Source: Sphaerisporangium sp040685555
GTDB taxonomy: Bacteria; Actinomycetota; Actinomycetes; Streptosporangiales; Streptosporangiaceae
Direction: 5' to 3'
DNA length: 64,000 bases
Assembly (NCBI RefSeq): GCF_040685555.1
Contig: NZ_JBFBIK010000001.1
Location: 184,137-248,136 of the forward strand
Of the stretch, positions 16,354-25,033 are shown piece after piece. Below the pieces are notes generated by a model. The model saw nothing but the letters and a program-made list of their open reading frames with translations. It was not told the DNA's origin and did not search any database. Each line of letters begins with the position of its first letter. Positions within the stretch are counted from its first letter, which is position 1. A program made the translations under genes and the position numbers.

Positions 16354-17016
16354 ATGTTCGAACGATCGGGGGCCATCGTGCCAGATCAAGGTACGTACGT
16401 GCGCCCTTCGGCCCCGCCGGCGCCGTGGATGCGCGACGCGCGCCTGGCCAGGAGCCTGTCACTCGCGACGCTGGTCTGGCTCGGCGCCGAGAGCTCCCTC
16501 GGGCTGGCGGCCGGCCTGTCGGCCCATTCGGTGGCCCTGATCGGCTGGGGCTGGTCGTCACTCGTGGAGGCGCTGGCCAGCCTGATCGTCATCTGGCGCT
16601 TCACCGGGCGCCGGCTCCACTCCGCGACCGCCGAGCATCGGGCGCAGAAGGCCGTGGCGGTCAGCTTCTGGCTGCTCGCGCCCTACCTCGTGCTCCACGT
16701 CGCCTACGACCTCGGGTCGGGTCAGCGATCGGTGCCCACGATGCTCGGGGTCGTCGTCACCACGATCAGCCTGGTGAGCATGCCGCTGCTCGGGGTCGCC
16801 AAGCGCAGGCTGGGCGCCCGCCTCGGCTCGGCGGCCACGACCGGCGAGGGCACCCAGAACCTACTGTGCGCCCTGCTGGCCGGAGGGGTGCTGGCAGGGC
16901 TGACCGCCACATCGTTCGGCTGGTGGTGGCTCGATCCGGCGGTCGCGCTCCTACTGGCGGCGGTGGCCGTCCGCGAGGGCCGCAGCGCCTGGCGCGGCCA
17001 CTCCTGCCACCACTGA
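16354..17016 (+). CDS. Cation-diffusion-facilitator-like membrane protein lacking the cytoplasmic domain
   Basis: 220 residues with five or six membrane segments. AHSVALIGWGWSSLVEALAS corresponds to CDF helix 2 (usual HxxxD site altered), and WWWLDPAVALLLAAVAVREGRSAW to helix 5/6 with the conserved DP. There is no C-terminal cytoplasmic dimerisation domain, and the protein ends in GHSCHH, a possible metal-binding tail. Metal or cation specificity is unknown; the altered helix 2 site makes normal zinc transport uncertain. ATG 16354 was chosen; GTG 16378 with GGGGG upstream is equally plausible. Confidence 0.7.
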   Translation: MFERSGAIVPDQGTYVRPSAPPAPWMRDARLARSLSLATLVWLGAESSLGLAAGLSAHSVALIGWGWSSLVEALASLIVIWRFTGRRLHSATAEHRAQKAVAVSFWLLAPYLVLHVAYDLGSGQRSVPTMLGVVVTTISLVSMPLLGVAKRRLGARLGSAATTGEGTQNLLCALLAGGVLAGLTATSFGWWWLDPAVALLLAAVAVREGRSAWRGHSCHH

Positions 17017-17255
17017 AGGATCACCACGGCGACTTCGAGTCCCTGAGCCCGCAGCGCGCCCGCCACCCGCGGCGCGGTGCCGGGGTCCGCCAGCGCGCGG
17101 CACACGCGGCCCGCGATGACGACCTCGCGCACGCAGTCCGACTCCCTGAGCGCCCGCCTGATCTCCTCTGGGCAGCCGGGCCCGTGCGACTCGATGAGCA
17201 GCAGGTCCGGACACCCCTCGCCCCGGACCCCCCGGAGCGCCATGGCCATCGACAT
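16722..17255 (-). CDS. Hypothetical protein overlapping the convergent CDF-like gene
   Basis: 177 codons from ATG 17255. The first 80 codons (GCPDLLLIESHGPGCPEEIRRAL, then CVREVVIAGRVCRALADPG) have strong GC3 bias and look like a real small alpha/beta protein; no other gene explains 17017-17255. The last 98 codons run antisense through the transporter and are unconvincing, so the true protein may be shorter (frameshift or assembly issue) or genuinely overlapping. No family recognised. Confidence 0.4.
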   Translation of the reverse strand: MSMAMALRGVRGEGCPDLLLIESHGPGCPEEIRRALRESDCVREVVIAGRVCRALADPGTAPRVAGALRAQGLEVAVVILQWWQEWPRQALRPSRTATAASRSATAGSSHHQPNDVAVSPASTPPASRAHSRFWVPSPVVAAEPRRAPSLRLATPSSGMLTRLIVVTTTPSIVGTDR

Positions 17256-17544
17256 GAGCCGCTACCCCCTGCCGGCCGCGTACGGCACACACCCCGTCAA
17301 AGCATCAAATATCTCGATCTATTGGGTCACGATACATCGCGTTACGCGAGTGTCGAGATGTATCGCGATCAATGTCGCTCAGGCATAAGTTACCCGCACG
17401 TACGGTAATCACTGCACGAAATGATCGGTTTTGCCGCGCCCCGCCTTGACGCTATGGTTCCGTAAGCATTACCCGGGATCTCCCTATATGGTCGCCGCAA
17501 AGCGCGCCAGATTTGGGAAAAGATCGACACCTTAAGAGGACACC
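17256..17544. promoter_or_regulatory. Divergent AT-richer promoter region with inverted repeat
   Basis: A 289-bp gap whose composition is clearly more AT-rich than its surroundings. It contains GATACATC (17331-17338) and its exact inverse GATGTATC (17357-17364), each next to CGCG, an arrangement suited to a dimeric regulator. The gap precedes the VWA gene (+) and the hypothetical gene at 17255 (-). Confidence 0.4.
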
Positions 17545-19350
17545 GTGGGCGGACGCCACCGCACAGACGAGCTTGAGGGCGGCTACAACCCTTATCAGGA
17601 GCCGTCGGGCCGCCGTCGCGCGGGCCGGGGCAAGGTGCTGGTGCCACTCGCGGGCGCTGTGGCGCTGGCCGTGCTGCTGGGCGTCGCGGCATACGTGATC
17701 ATGAGCCGCGACAAGACCTGCGGCGACGGCAAGGTGGCGCTACAGGTCGTGGCCGCCCCCGACATCGCGCCCGCCATCACCAAGATCGCGGCCGGCTTCT
17801 CCAAGAACTCCACCCCCGTGGACGGCAAGTGCTTCGCGGTCACGGTCAAGGAGAGCGACCCGGCCGGTGTCACGAACGCCATCGCCGGCTCGGGTGCGAC
17901 CGCCGGCAAGTTCGACGGCGATCTCTGGATCCCGGACTCCAGCCTGTGGCTCGCCAAGCTGCGCTCCACGCCCAAGGGGTCGGGGATCTCCGCGCCCGTC
18001 GGCTCGGTCGCCCGCTCCCCCGTGGTGCTGGCGGCTCCCAAGCCGGCCGTCGAGAAGCTCCAGAGCGCCTTCGGAGAGCCGAGCTGGAGCGGCCTGATGT
18101 CGGCCGCCAACGCCGCCAACCCGGACGGCCTGGCGAGCAAGATCCGCGTTCTCCCGCTCGACCCGACCCTCAACGCCGCCGGCCTGAGCGCGCTGCTCGC
18201 CGGGTCAGGACTCCTCCAGGCGTCGGGCGCGGGTGAGGACCAACTGGTGGGCGTGCTCAGGCAGCTCTCCGAGAACGCCGTGAACAGCCCGGCGAACATG
18301 TTCGCCACCATGGCGAAGCAGTCGTCCCGCGTCCCGATCGGCATCGCCTCCGAGCAGGGCATCTGGGCGTTCAACGCCAAGACCAAGCCGGGTGAGATCG
18401 TCGCGCTCTACCCGGCCGAGGGCACGATCAGCCTCGACTACCCGGTCGTCGTGACCGCCAAGGACCAGGCCACCCGCGACGCGGCCAAGAGCTTCGCCAC
18501 CGCGCTCTCCGGCGCCGACGCCAACAAGATCATCCGTCAGTACGGCTTCCGCACCCCGGACGGCAAGGGCGGAAGCGCGATCAGCCAGGCGAACGGGCTC
18601 AACCCGGCGACGCCGCGCGCCATCAAGGTCCCGGAAGCGGCCTCGGTGACCAGGCTCTCGCAGGCGTGGTCCCGCCTCAAGCTGGGCGGCCGGCTCCTGG
18701 CCCTGCTGGACATCTCGGGCACCATGGCGCTGCCCGCCGTCGGCGCCCCCGGCGACCGCATGAAGCTGATCGGGCAGACAGCGATCGAGGGCCTGAAGCT
18801 CTTCCCCGACAAGACCGAGATCGGCACCTGGATCTTCTCCACGAACCTGAACGGCAAGGGCGTCGACTACCGCGAGGCCGTGCCCGTCGGGCCCATCGGC
18901 GCCAAGATCAACGGTGTCACTCGCCGGGACGTCATCGGCCAGTCCCTCAACCAGATAAAGGCGAAGGCCACCGGGGACACCGGCCTGAACGACACGCTCG
19001 CAGCCGCCTACGACAAGATGAAGGCCGAGTACGAGGCCGACAAGATCAACACGATCCTGGTCTTCACCGACGGCGTGGGCAACGACGACCCCGAAGGCGG
19101 CATCTCCAACGCCGAGATCCTCAAGAAGCTCCGCTCGGAGTTCGACGAGACGCAGCCGATCAGCGTCATCATCGTCGCCCTGGGCGCCAACGACGCGGCC
19201 GGACGCCGGCAGATGCAGTCGATCGCGAAGGCCACGCACGGCCAGGCGTTCTTCCCGAACAACGCCCTGGAGATCCGCAAGGTCTTCCTGGAGGGCATCT
19301 CCCGCCGCCTGTGCGCCCCCAACTGCAATGGCAGTACGTCCCAGCAGTAG
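17545..19350 (+). CDS. Membrane-anchored solute-binding plus VWA domain protein
   Basis: 601 residues. A short cytoplasmic N-terminus is followed by one membrane segment (about residues 32-53), a periplasmic-binding-protein-like region (about 60-350; VALQVVAAPDIAPAITKIAAGF, SPVVLAAPKPA) and a C-terminal von Willebrand A domain. The MIDAS motif is LLDISGTM (DxSxS with T at the last position), a threonine in GDTGLNDTL and FTDGVGND. Such chimeras are known by annotation in actinobacteria without a defined role; extracellular ligand sensing or cell-surface adhesion are possible. The start is GTG 17545 with AGAGGA upstream. It ends with a canonical terminator, so it is monocistronic. Confidence 0.83.
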   Translation: MGGRHRTDELEGGYNPYQEPSGRRRAGRGKVLVPLAGAVALAVLLGVAAYVIMSRDKTCGDGKVALQVVAAPDIAPAITKIAAGFSKNSTPVDGKCFAVTVKESDPAGVTNAIAGSGATAGKFDGDLWIPDSSLWLAKLRSTPKGSGISAPVGSVARSPVVLAAPKPAVEKLQSAFGEPSWSGLMSAANAANPDGLASKIRVLPLDPTLNAAGLSALLAGSGLLQASGAGEDQLVGVLRQLSENAVNSPANMFATMAKQSSRVPIGIASEQGIWAFNAKTKPGEIVALYPAEGTISLDYPVVVTAKDQATRDAAKSFATALSGADANKIIRQYGFRTPDGKGGSAISQANGLNPATPRAIKVPEAASVTRLSQAWSRLKLGGRLLALLDISGTMALPAVGAPGDRMKLIGQTAIEGLKLFPDKTEIGTWIFSTNLNGKGVDYREAVPVGPIGAKINGVTRRDVIGQSLNQIKAKATGDTGLNDTLAAAYDKMKAEYEADKINTILVFTDGVGNDDPEGGISNAEILKKLRSEFDETQPISVIIVALGANDAAGRRQMQSIAKATHGQAFFPNNALEIRKVFLEGISRRLCAPNCNGSTSQQ

Positions 19351-19368
19351 ACGCGCCCCGCGCGCGAC

Positions 19369-19414
19369 CGCCCGATCCCGGCCCCTCGCGGGCCCGGGGT
19401 CGGGCGTCTTTTTT
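19369..19414 (+). terminator. Intrinsic terminator after the VWA gene
   Basis: CGCCCGATCCCGG (19369-19381) pairs with CCGGGGTCGGGCG (19394-19406) with one G-T pair, followed by TC and six Ts. A classical rho-independent terminator. Confidence 0.9.
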
Positions 19415-19692
19415 CCGCTCCTCCGACCGACCGGAACTCGCGGTGTGTCACCGGGGACGCCCCTCCGCGTTACCGATCATCACCTCAGGCATTTCTCTTC
19501 GAAACACCAGTTTCAGCAGCCCCATCCGACCCCATTTTCCCAGGTCATACCCGATGATTATCAAGCAATGTCGGGTGAACCGGGCGAGGGGAACGGACGT
19601 CCTACGCGTGTGGGGCCTGGCGCGGGCAGGAGAAATTCTCGCGAGCGTGCGCGACCAAATGCCAGGTACCCGTCCTGCGGGGAGGAAGATTC
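19415..19692 (+). other. Intergenic region upstream of the fused sigma factor
   Basis: 278 bp without a recognised gene. Composition is more AT-rich around 19480-19570, consistent with promoter DNA. No clear ECF-type -35/-10 pair was found by eye. Confidence 0.4.
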
Positions 19693-21324
19693 GTGCCCGG
19701 ATGGCCGAGCGTCGGCCGTGCCGACGACCAGCGACTGTTGGAGGCCCTGCGCCGAGCGGACGGCCGCGCGGCGGACGGCCTCTACGACGCCTACGCCGAC
19801 CGACTCAATGACTACGCCTATTCACTGCTCCACGACACCGACACCGCCGCGGACTCCGTGCACGACGCGATCGTCACCGCCCACGGGCGGGCCGGAGCGC
19901 TGCGCGAACCGGCGCGCATGCGTGCCTGGCTGTACGCGCTGACGCGTTTCCAGTGCACCACCCGGCGCGGCAAGACCCCCGCGCACGGCACCACGCCGGA
20001 GCCGTTCCTCGAGGGGGACGAGGAGGATCCGGAGCTCGCGGCGATCGTACGCGAGGGCCTGGCCGAGCTGGGGCAGAAGGAGCGGGACGTCCTGCTCCTG
20101 GCGCTGCGGCACGAGCTCACCGTCTCCGAGATCGGCGCCGTGCTCGGCCTGACCTCACGTCAGACCGGGACCCGGCTGGCCCGCGCCCGCGACCACGTGG
20201 AGAACGCCGCCGCCGCGGTGATCCTCGCCAGGACCGGCCGGGCGCACTGCCCCGATCTGTCCGCCCTGCTCGACTCCATCGAGGGTCCGCTCCCACAGCA
20301 GCTGAGGAGGCGCCTGACCAGGCACATCATCGGGTGCAAGGAGTGCACGGAAGGGCGGCGCCGCCGGGTGTCGGCCGAGCGCCTGCTCGACTCCGTCCCC
20401 GTGGCCTTCCCTCCCCTGTCGCTGCGCCGCCGGGTCGCCGAGACCTGCGCCAAGTCGGAGCGCGACGCGGGACGGACGGCGATCATGGCGGTGGCCGACC
20501 GGTTCGACAAGAGCGGCTTCCCTCCGGTGGGACCCGAGCGCCGGGCCAGGGGCCGGGAAACCCGGGAGGACCGCCGCGCGTCCCCGGAGATGGAGACCCC
20601 GAGGTACGGGACCGGGGTCGCGCACGCCCGCAGGACATCCCGAAGGACCCCCGTCTTCGCCACCGTCGCCTGCGTGCTCGTGGCGACCGGCGCGATGGTC
20701 GTCGCGACCGGGCAGGGCTCCCCGGGTCCGGGCGGGCTGACGCAGACCCTGCGCTTCCCGAGCCAGACGCCCGGCGAGCTGCGGATCAGCTACGGTCCCG
20801 AGCCCACCGACACCCCCTCCCTCTCAGAGTCCCCGTCGCCCACCCCCACCCAGGCGAAGAGATCACCGACTCAGAGCGCTGCCGCCGCCCCCGCCGCGTC
20901 CACCGGCAGGCCGCCTCCCCCCTCGCGTACGCCCACCCGGCCGGCCCCCACGCCCGCGGCCAAGCTCGTCGTCTCGTGCCCGGGGGCGCTGAGCGAGGAG
21001 GGCAACGGTGTGATCCTTGTCTCCGCGCGTAACGCGACCGTCTCCTGGACGGCCAGCGTGACGGGCGGGCTGGCCGTGATACCCGGCCAGGGCGTACTTA
21101 AGTCTGGCGTGAAGGAAAGGCTGTCGGTCGTGGTCTCGGAGCCCGGGGAGGCCGGGGAAGGCACGGTGACCTTGCGTTCCACGTCAGGTGACGCGTCATG
21201 CCGGCTGTCATGGGACAGTCAGGATGCGCCTCCCGCCTCGGATCCGCCTCCCGATCAGTCGCCCACGGCGGAGCCGTCCGCGTCCGGCACGCCGAGCGAG
21301 GAATCGAGCGGAGGCCCCGGCTGA
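19693..21324 (+). CDS. ECF-type sigma factor fused to a transmembrane segment and extracellular domain
   Basis: 543 residues. Region 2-like helices (about residues 17-85, YDAYADRLNDYAYSLL to MRAWLYALTRFQ) and region 4-like helix-turn-helix (about 125-180, LGQKERDVLLLALRHELTVSEIGAVLGLT) are followed by a cysteine-containing segment (HIIGCKECTEG) resembling an anti-sigma zinc-binding region, one membrane segment (about 319-341), a Ser/Thr/Pro linker and a beta-rich extracellular domain (about 420-515) reminiscent of BACON/Ig-like folds. GTG 19693 has GGAGGA upstream. Sigma and anti-sigma-like parts in one chain would place the regulator at the membrane; release may need proteolysis. DNA-binding competence is not shown. 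Confidence 0.78.
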   Translation: MPGWPSVGRADDQRLLEALRRADGRAADGLYDAYADRLNDYAYSLLHDTDTAADSVHDAIVTAHGRAGALREPARMRAWLYALTRFQCTTRRGKTPAHGTTPEPFLEGDEEDPELAAIVREGLAELGQKERDVLLLALRHELTVSEIGAVLGLTSRQTGTRLARARDHVENAAAAVILARTGRAHCPDLSALLDSIEGPLPQQLRRRLTRHIIGCKECTEGRRRRVSAERLLDSVPVAFPPLSLRRRVAETCAKSERDAGRTAIMAVADRFDKSGFPPVGPERRARGRETREDRRASPEMETPRYGTGVAHARRTSRRTPVFATVACVLVATGAMVVATGQGSPGPGGLTQTLRFPSQTPGELRISYGPEPTDTPSLSESPSPTPTQAKRSPTQSAAAAPAASTGRPPPPSRTPTRPAPTPAAKLVVSCPGALSEEGNGVILVSARNATVSWTASVTGGLAVIPGQGVLKSGVKERLSVVVSEPGEAGEGTVTLRSTSGDASCRLSWDSQDAPPASDPPPDQSPTAEPSASGTPSEESSGGPG

Positions 21325-21499
21325 ATTCAGGCCCGACTGCACATCTGGGGCAAACCAGGGGTACCTTTTGATTACCCCCCGGCCCCTGCAGTCCCAGTGG
21401 TCTCGGGGGCATCAGTCGTTGGCGTGGGTGACGTGATTGACTACACAACGGTTCTTGCCCTCGTCCAGGTAAACCATTGACCGGGTTGGGGCGTCGGCA

Positions 21500-21529
21500 T
21501 TGACGATCGCATAGCGTGGTTGGTCCTAT
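21500..21529 (+). promoter_or_regulatory. Candidate promoter of the polysaccharide locus
   Basis: TTGACG (21500-21505) and TCCTAT (21524-21529) are spaced by 18 bp and lie 55 bp before the first gene of the locus. The -35 is good; the -10 is weak. Confidence 0.35.
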
Positions 21530-21584
21530 GAGAGCAGCGATCAACCATGTCTTTAGTCGGCCTTGACCAGCGGAGCCAGGAGAG

Positions 21585-21956
21585 ATGCGTACGAACAGAA
21601 CCGTGCTCACATGGGTGCTGGCCATCGCGTGCGCCGCGGGAGCGGTCATCGCGCTCGCCGATATCCAAACTCCGGCACGCCTGATTCTGACGCCTCTGTT
21701 CCTTTTGGTGGTGCCAGGAGCTTCGGTCGTTGGACTGTTGCGTGATCGTGACCCTCTCGCGGCTCTAACGGTGGGCGCCGCCGTGAGTCTCGTTATAAAC
21801 GTTCTGTTAGCCGAGGCCATGCTTATGTTTGACGCTTGGTCCCCACGCGCGGGAGTGGCCACCGTCGCGGTGCTCGGTGGATTCATGTGGGTTCTTCGGT
21901 CTCTGTACCGGGGGAACGGCAGTGTGCACACCGAACAGGGGGCCGGGTCAAGATGA
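21585..21956 (+). CDS. Small membrane protein at the head of the polysaccharide locus
   Basis: 123 residues with three hydrophobic segments (about 9-28, 33-50, 57-102 region) and a polar tail. Function and family were not recognised. ATG 21585 has CAGGAGAG upstream. Its TGA overlaps the ATG of the GNAT gene (ATGA), indicating coupled translation and a role in the same process. Confidence 0.7.
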   Translation: MRTNRTVLTWVLAIACAAGAVIALADIQTPARLILTPLFLLVVPGASVVGLLRDRDPLAALTVGAAVSLVINVLLAEAMLMFDAWSPRAGVATVAVLGGFMWVLRSLYRGNGSVHTEQGAGSR

Positions 21957-23071
21957 AAGTCACGGTCGTCCGGCCGGGGGAGCTTGGAGAGCCGGAGCTC
22001 ACCCGCTGGCGTGAACTACAGCACTCGGCTCCGTCGCTGGACAACCCCTTTCTCTCGGTCGAGTTCGCGCTGGCCCTGAGCCGGCTGCGTTCGTACGTGC
22101 GCGTCGCCGTCATCGAGGACGACGCGAAGGTGGTCGGTTTCCTCCCGTTCGAGCGGCACGCCTTCGGCATCGGCAAGCCCCTCGGCAGCTGGCTGACCAC
22201 CTGCCACGGGCTCATCTCCGTCCCCGGCCTCGACGTCTCCGCCCGTGAGCTCCTGCGGGCGTGCGGCCTCTCGGTCTTCGACTTCGATCACATGGTCGCC
22301 GGCCAGCCCACCTGGGCGCCGCACGAGTCGGCGGTGCGCCCGGTGCCGATGATGGACCTCACCGGCGGGTTCGACTCCTACATCCAGTACGTCCGCGCCA
22401 ACTCGCCCAAGAACTACAAGACGGTCCGGTACAAGGAGCGCAAGCTCGCCCGCGAGCACGGTGAGATCCGGCTGGAGTGGTGTGCGGCCGACCCCGGGTC
22501 GATGCAGACCCTCACGAGCTGGAAGTCCGACCAGTACCGCCGCACCGGCCGGGTCGACCGGTTCGCCCAGCCGTGGATCGTCGAGCTCCTGGAAGAGATG
22601 CACGGCACCGACTCGCCGTCGTTCGGCGGCGTGCTGACGATGCTCTACGCCGGGGACACCCCGGTGGCGGGGCACTTCGGCCTGCGCACCCATCACACGC
22701 TGGTCGGGTGGTTCCCCGCCTATGACCCCGAGTTCGCCCGGTACTCCCCCGGGATAATGCACCACCTGCACATGGCGGAGCAGGCCGCGTTCCACGGTCT
22801 GGGCCAAGTCGACATGGGCAAGGGGGGCCGGGAGTACAAGGGCTGGCTGAAGAACGGCGTCATCCACGTCACCGAGGGCCGGGTCTCCCGTCCGTCGGCG
22901 ACGGCCGCCGTTCACTGGATGGGACGGACGCCTGTGAACAAGGCCCGCAACATCGTGGTTGACCGTCCGTCGCTCTACCGGCTGGCCGACCGCCTGCTGA
23001 AGGGGTTCGGGCGGGTCCGCACCACCATCCAGCCCGAAAACATACATAAGGAACCCTCGGGAGCGAGCTGA
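21953..23071 (+). CDS. BcsL/CelD- or FemX-like GNAT-family transferase (copy 1)
   Basis: 372 residues. The GNAT-fold module contains the segments VVGFLPFERHAFGIGKPL, SPKNYKTVRYKERKL, SWKSDQYRRTGRVDRF and FGLRTHHTLVGWFPAYDPEFARYSPG typical of acetyltransferases annotated in cellulose/exopolysaccharide loci (BcsL/CelD) and related to Fem aminoacyl transferases. The donor may be acetyl-CoA or aminoacyl-tRNA; sequence alone does not decide. The start ATG 21953 overlaps the upstream stop by four bases. A paralogue with the same segments lies at 32241. It probably decorates a sugar unit of the polymer made by this locus. Confidence 0.78.
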   Translation: MKVTVVRPGELGEPELTRWRELQHSAPSLDNPFLSVEFALALSRLRSYVRVAVIEDDAKVVGFLPFERHAFGIGKPLGSWLTTCHGLISVPGLDVSARELLRACGLSVFDFDHMVAGQPTWAPHESAVRPVPMMDLTGGFDSYIQYVRANSPKNYKTVRYKERKLAREHGEIRLEWCAADPGSMQTLTSWKSDQYRRTGRVDRFAQPWIVELLEEMHGTDSPSFGGVLTMLYAGDTPVAGHFGLRTHHTLVGWFPAYDPEFARYSPGIMHHLHMAEQAAFHGLGQVDMGKGGREYKGWLKNGVIHVTEGRVSRPSATAAVHWMGRTPVNKARNIVVDRPSLYRLADRLLKGFGRVRTTIQPENIHKEPSGAS

Positions 23072-23115
23072 GTCTCCTCCCGAAACGAGCCCAGACCCCT
23101 CTACTGCTCTGACCG

Positions 23116-23139
23116 GGACGGAGAAACCCCTCTCCGTCC
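23116..23139 (+). terminator. Hairpin between GNAT and glycosyltransferase genes
   Basis: GGACGGAGA (23116-23124), loop AACCCC, TCTCCGTCC (23131-23139): perfect 9-bp stem, no T-tract. It may be an attenuator or processing site inside the operon. Confidence 0.35.
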
Positions 23140-23203
23140 AGTCGCGCCGGTCCTATTGGCAGTCGCCGCCGATGTCAGACCGCCCGGAAGGACATCCCTC
23201 AAA

Positions 23204-24037
23204 ATGAGTCCCGAGATCACCAAGCACAACGGGAAACCTCAGCTTCACAGCCTGAGGCCACTGCCGGCAGTGGACCGTTTCACCCCTCTCACGCCACACC
23301 TCGCCATTTCACCGACCGTCAGCGTGGTCGTACCGGCCATGAACGAAGCGGAGAACCTTCCGCACGTTTTCGCCACGCTGCCCCACTGGATCCACGAGAT
23401 CGTCCTGGTCGACGGCAACTCCACGGATGACACCGTGGCGGTGGCCCGCCGCCTGCGCCCGAACCTCCGCGTGATCCAGCAGCGCGGCAAGGGCAAGGGA
23501 GACGCCCTCCGCACCGGATTCGCCGAGTGCACCGGCGACATCATCGTGATGATCGACGCCGACGGCTCGACCGACGGCCGCGAGATCATCCACTTCGTCG
23601 GCGCGCTGGTCACCGGGGCCGACTTCGTCAAGGGCTCGCGGTACGCCAGCGGTGGCGGCAGCGACGACCTCACGATCAGCCGCCGCCTCGGCAACAGCGT
23701 GCTGCGCACGATGGTCAACTGGATCTACGGCACCCGCTACACCGACCTGTGCTACGGATACAACGCCTTCTGGGCGCGTCACCTCGATGTCCTCGACCTC
23801 GACTGCGAAGGCTTCGAGGTGGAGACGGTGCTGAACATCCGCGCGGCCAGAGCCGGGCTGCGCGTGCACGAGGTGCCGAGCCACGAGAGGTGCCGCATCC
23901 ACGGCGAGAGCAACCTCCGCGTCGTGCGGGACGGCTGGCGCGTGCTCAAGACGATCATGCGTGAGTGGCGCCGCCCGCTGACCGAGGCCGTCCCCGCCCC
24001 CACGGCGCAACCGGCCGCCGACCAGGGCGCGGCATAA
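23204..24037 (+). CDS. Family 2 glycosyltransferase (dolichol-phosphate-sugar-synthase-like)
   Basis: 277 residues. It shows VVVPAMNEAENL, VDGNSTDDTV, the metal-binding DADGSTDG motif and SRYASGGGSDD followed by the YGYNAFWARH region typical of GT2 enzymes acting on lipid-linked sugars. No membrane segments, so likely cytoplasmic or peripheral. ATG 23204 (MSPEIT) was chosen; GGAAGGA is about 11 bases upstream, and an earlier TTG at 23156 is less likely. It sits 5 bases before the next glycosyltransferase. It probably transfers a sugar to a polyprenyl-phosphate or to the growing repeat unit. Confidence 0.85.
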   Translation: MSPEITKHNGKPQLHSLRPLPAVDRFTPLTPHLAISPTVSVVVPAMNEAENLPHVFATLPHWIHEIVLVDGNSTDDTVAVARRLRPNLRVIQQRGKGKGDALRTGFAECTGDIIVMIDADGSTDGREIIHFVGALVTGADFVKGSRYASGGGSDDLTISRRLGNSVLRTMVNWIYGTRYTDLCYGYNAFWARHLDVLDLDCEGFEVETVLNIRAARAGLRVHEVPSHERCRIHGESNLRVVRDGWRVLKTIMREWRRPLTEAVPAPTAQPAADQGAA

Positions 24038-24042
24038 CCCAA

Positions 24043-25029
24043 ATGAACATCTCCGTCGTCATCTGCGTCTACACCGAAGACCGGTGGGACGACATCAGGG
24101 CCGCCGTGCAGTCGGTGCGCAGCCAGAGGCGTCAGCCGTACGAACTGATCCTCGTCGTCGACTACAACCCCGACCTGCACCTCAGGCTCAAGCGGGAGTA
24201 CGCCGACGCGATCGTCGTGGAGAACTCCCACGAGCGGGGTCTGTCCGGCGGCAAGAACACCGGGGTGGCGACCGCCTCCGGCGACGTCGTGGCGTTCCTG
24301 GACGATGACGCCGTCGCGGACGCCGAGTGGCTCGCCGCGTTCGAGCAGGCCATGTCCGTTGAGCCGGGTGGCGCCCCGACCGTCGTGGGGGTTGGCGGGC
24401 TGACCAAACCGCTCTGGGACAACGGTGACCGGCCGCGATGGTTCCCCGAGGAGTTCGACTGGACCATCGGGTGCACCTATCGCGGCCTGCCCGCCGAGAG
24501 GAAGCCGATCCGCAACGTGATGGGAGGCAACGCCGCCTTCCGCAGGGAGGTGGTGGGCGAGGTCGGAGGGTTCCACTCCGGCATCGGCCGCAGCGTCCAG
24601 GGTCGCAAGAGCCGCCCGCTGGGCTGCGAGGAGACCGAGTTCTGCATCAGGCTCTCCCAGCGCAGGCCAGGCTCGATCATGATGTTCGAGCCGCGGGCGG
24701 TCATCGGCCATCGAGTGCCCGCGTCGCGGGCCACGTTCCGCTACTTCCGTTCCCGGTGCTACGCGGAAGGGCTCTCAAAGGCCCTGGTAGCGCAGGAGGT
24801 CGGCGCCGGTGACGGGCTGTCGAGCGAGCGCGCCCACGCCATGAAGACACTGCCCATGGGCGCTCTGCGCGGCGTGGGAGACGCCCTGCGGGGCGATCTC
24901 GCCGGCCTGGCCAGAGCGGGGGCGATCGTCGCCGGCCTGGCCTGGACGACGTGGGGATACGCGGTGGGCTCCGCCCGGCTGCGCGTGCGGGGAAACCGTG
25001 CGGGACGATCCATCGAACACGAACGGTGA
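24043..25029 (+). CDS. Family 2 glycosyltransferase
   Basis: 328 residues. The GT-A fold shows SVVICVYTEDRWDDIRAAVQSV, AFLDDDAVADAEW (DxD-type) and CEETEFCIRLSQRRPG as the probable base region. A hydrophobic C-terminal stretch (AGAIVAGLAWTTWGYAVG) may attach it to the membrane. It begins 5 bases after the previous glycosyltransferase and is followed 4 bases later by the deacetylase, so the three form a tight unit. Donor and acceptor are unknown. Confidence 0.85.
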   Translation: MNISVVICVYTEDRWDDIRAAVQSVRSQRRQPYELILVVDYNPDLHLRLKREYADAIVVENSHERGLSGGKNTGVATASGDVVAFLDDDAVADAEWLAAFEQAMSVEPGGAPTVVGVGGLTKPLWDNGDRPRWFPEEFDWTIGCTYRGLPAERKPIRNVMGGNAAFRREVVGEVGGFHSGIGRSVQGRKSRPLGCEETEFCIRLSQRRPGSIMMFEPRAVIGHRVPASRATFRYFRSRCYAEGLSKALVAQEVGAGDGLSSERAHAMKTLPMGALRGVGDALRGDLAGLARAGAIVAGLAWTTWGYAVGSARLRVRGNRAGRSIEHER

Positions 25030-25033
25030 TCAC

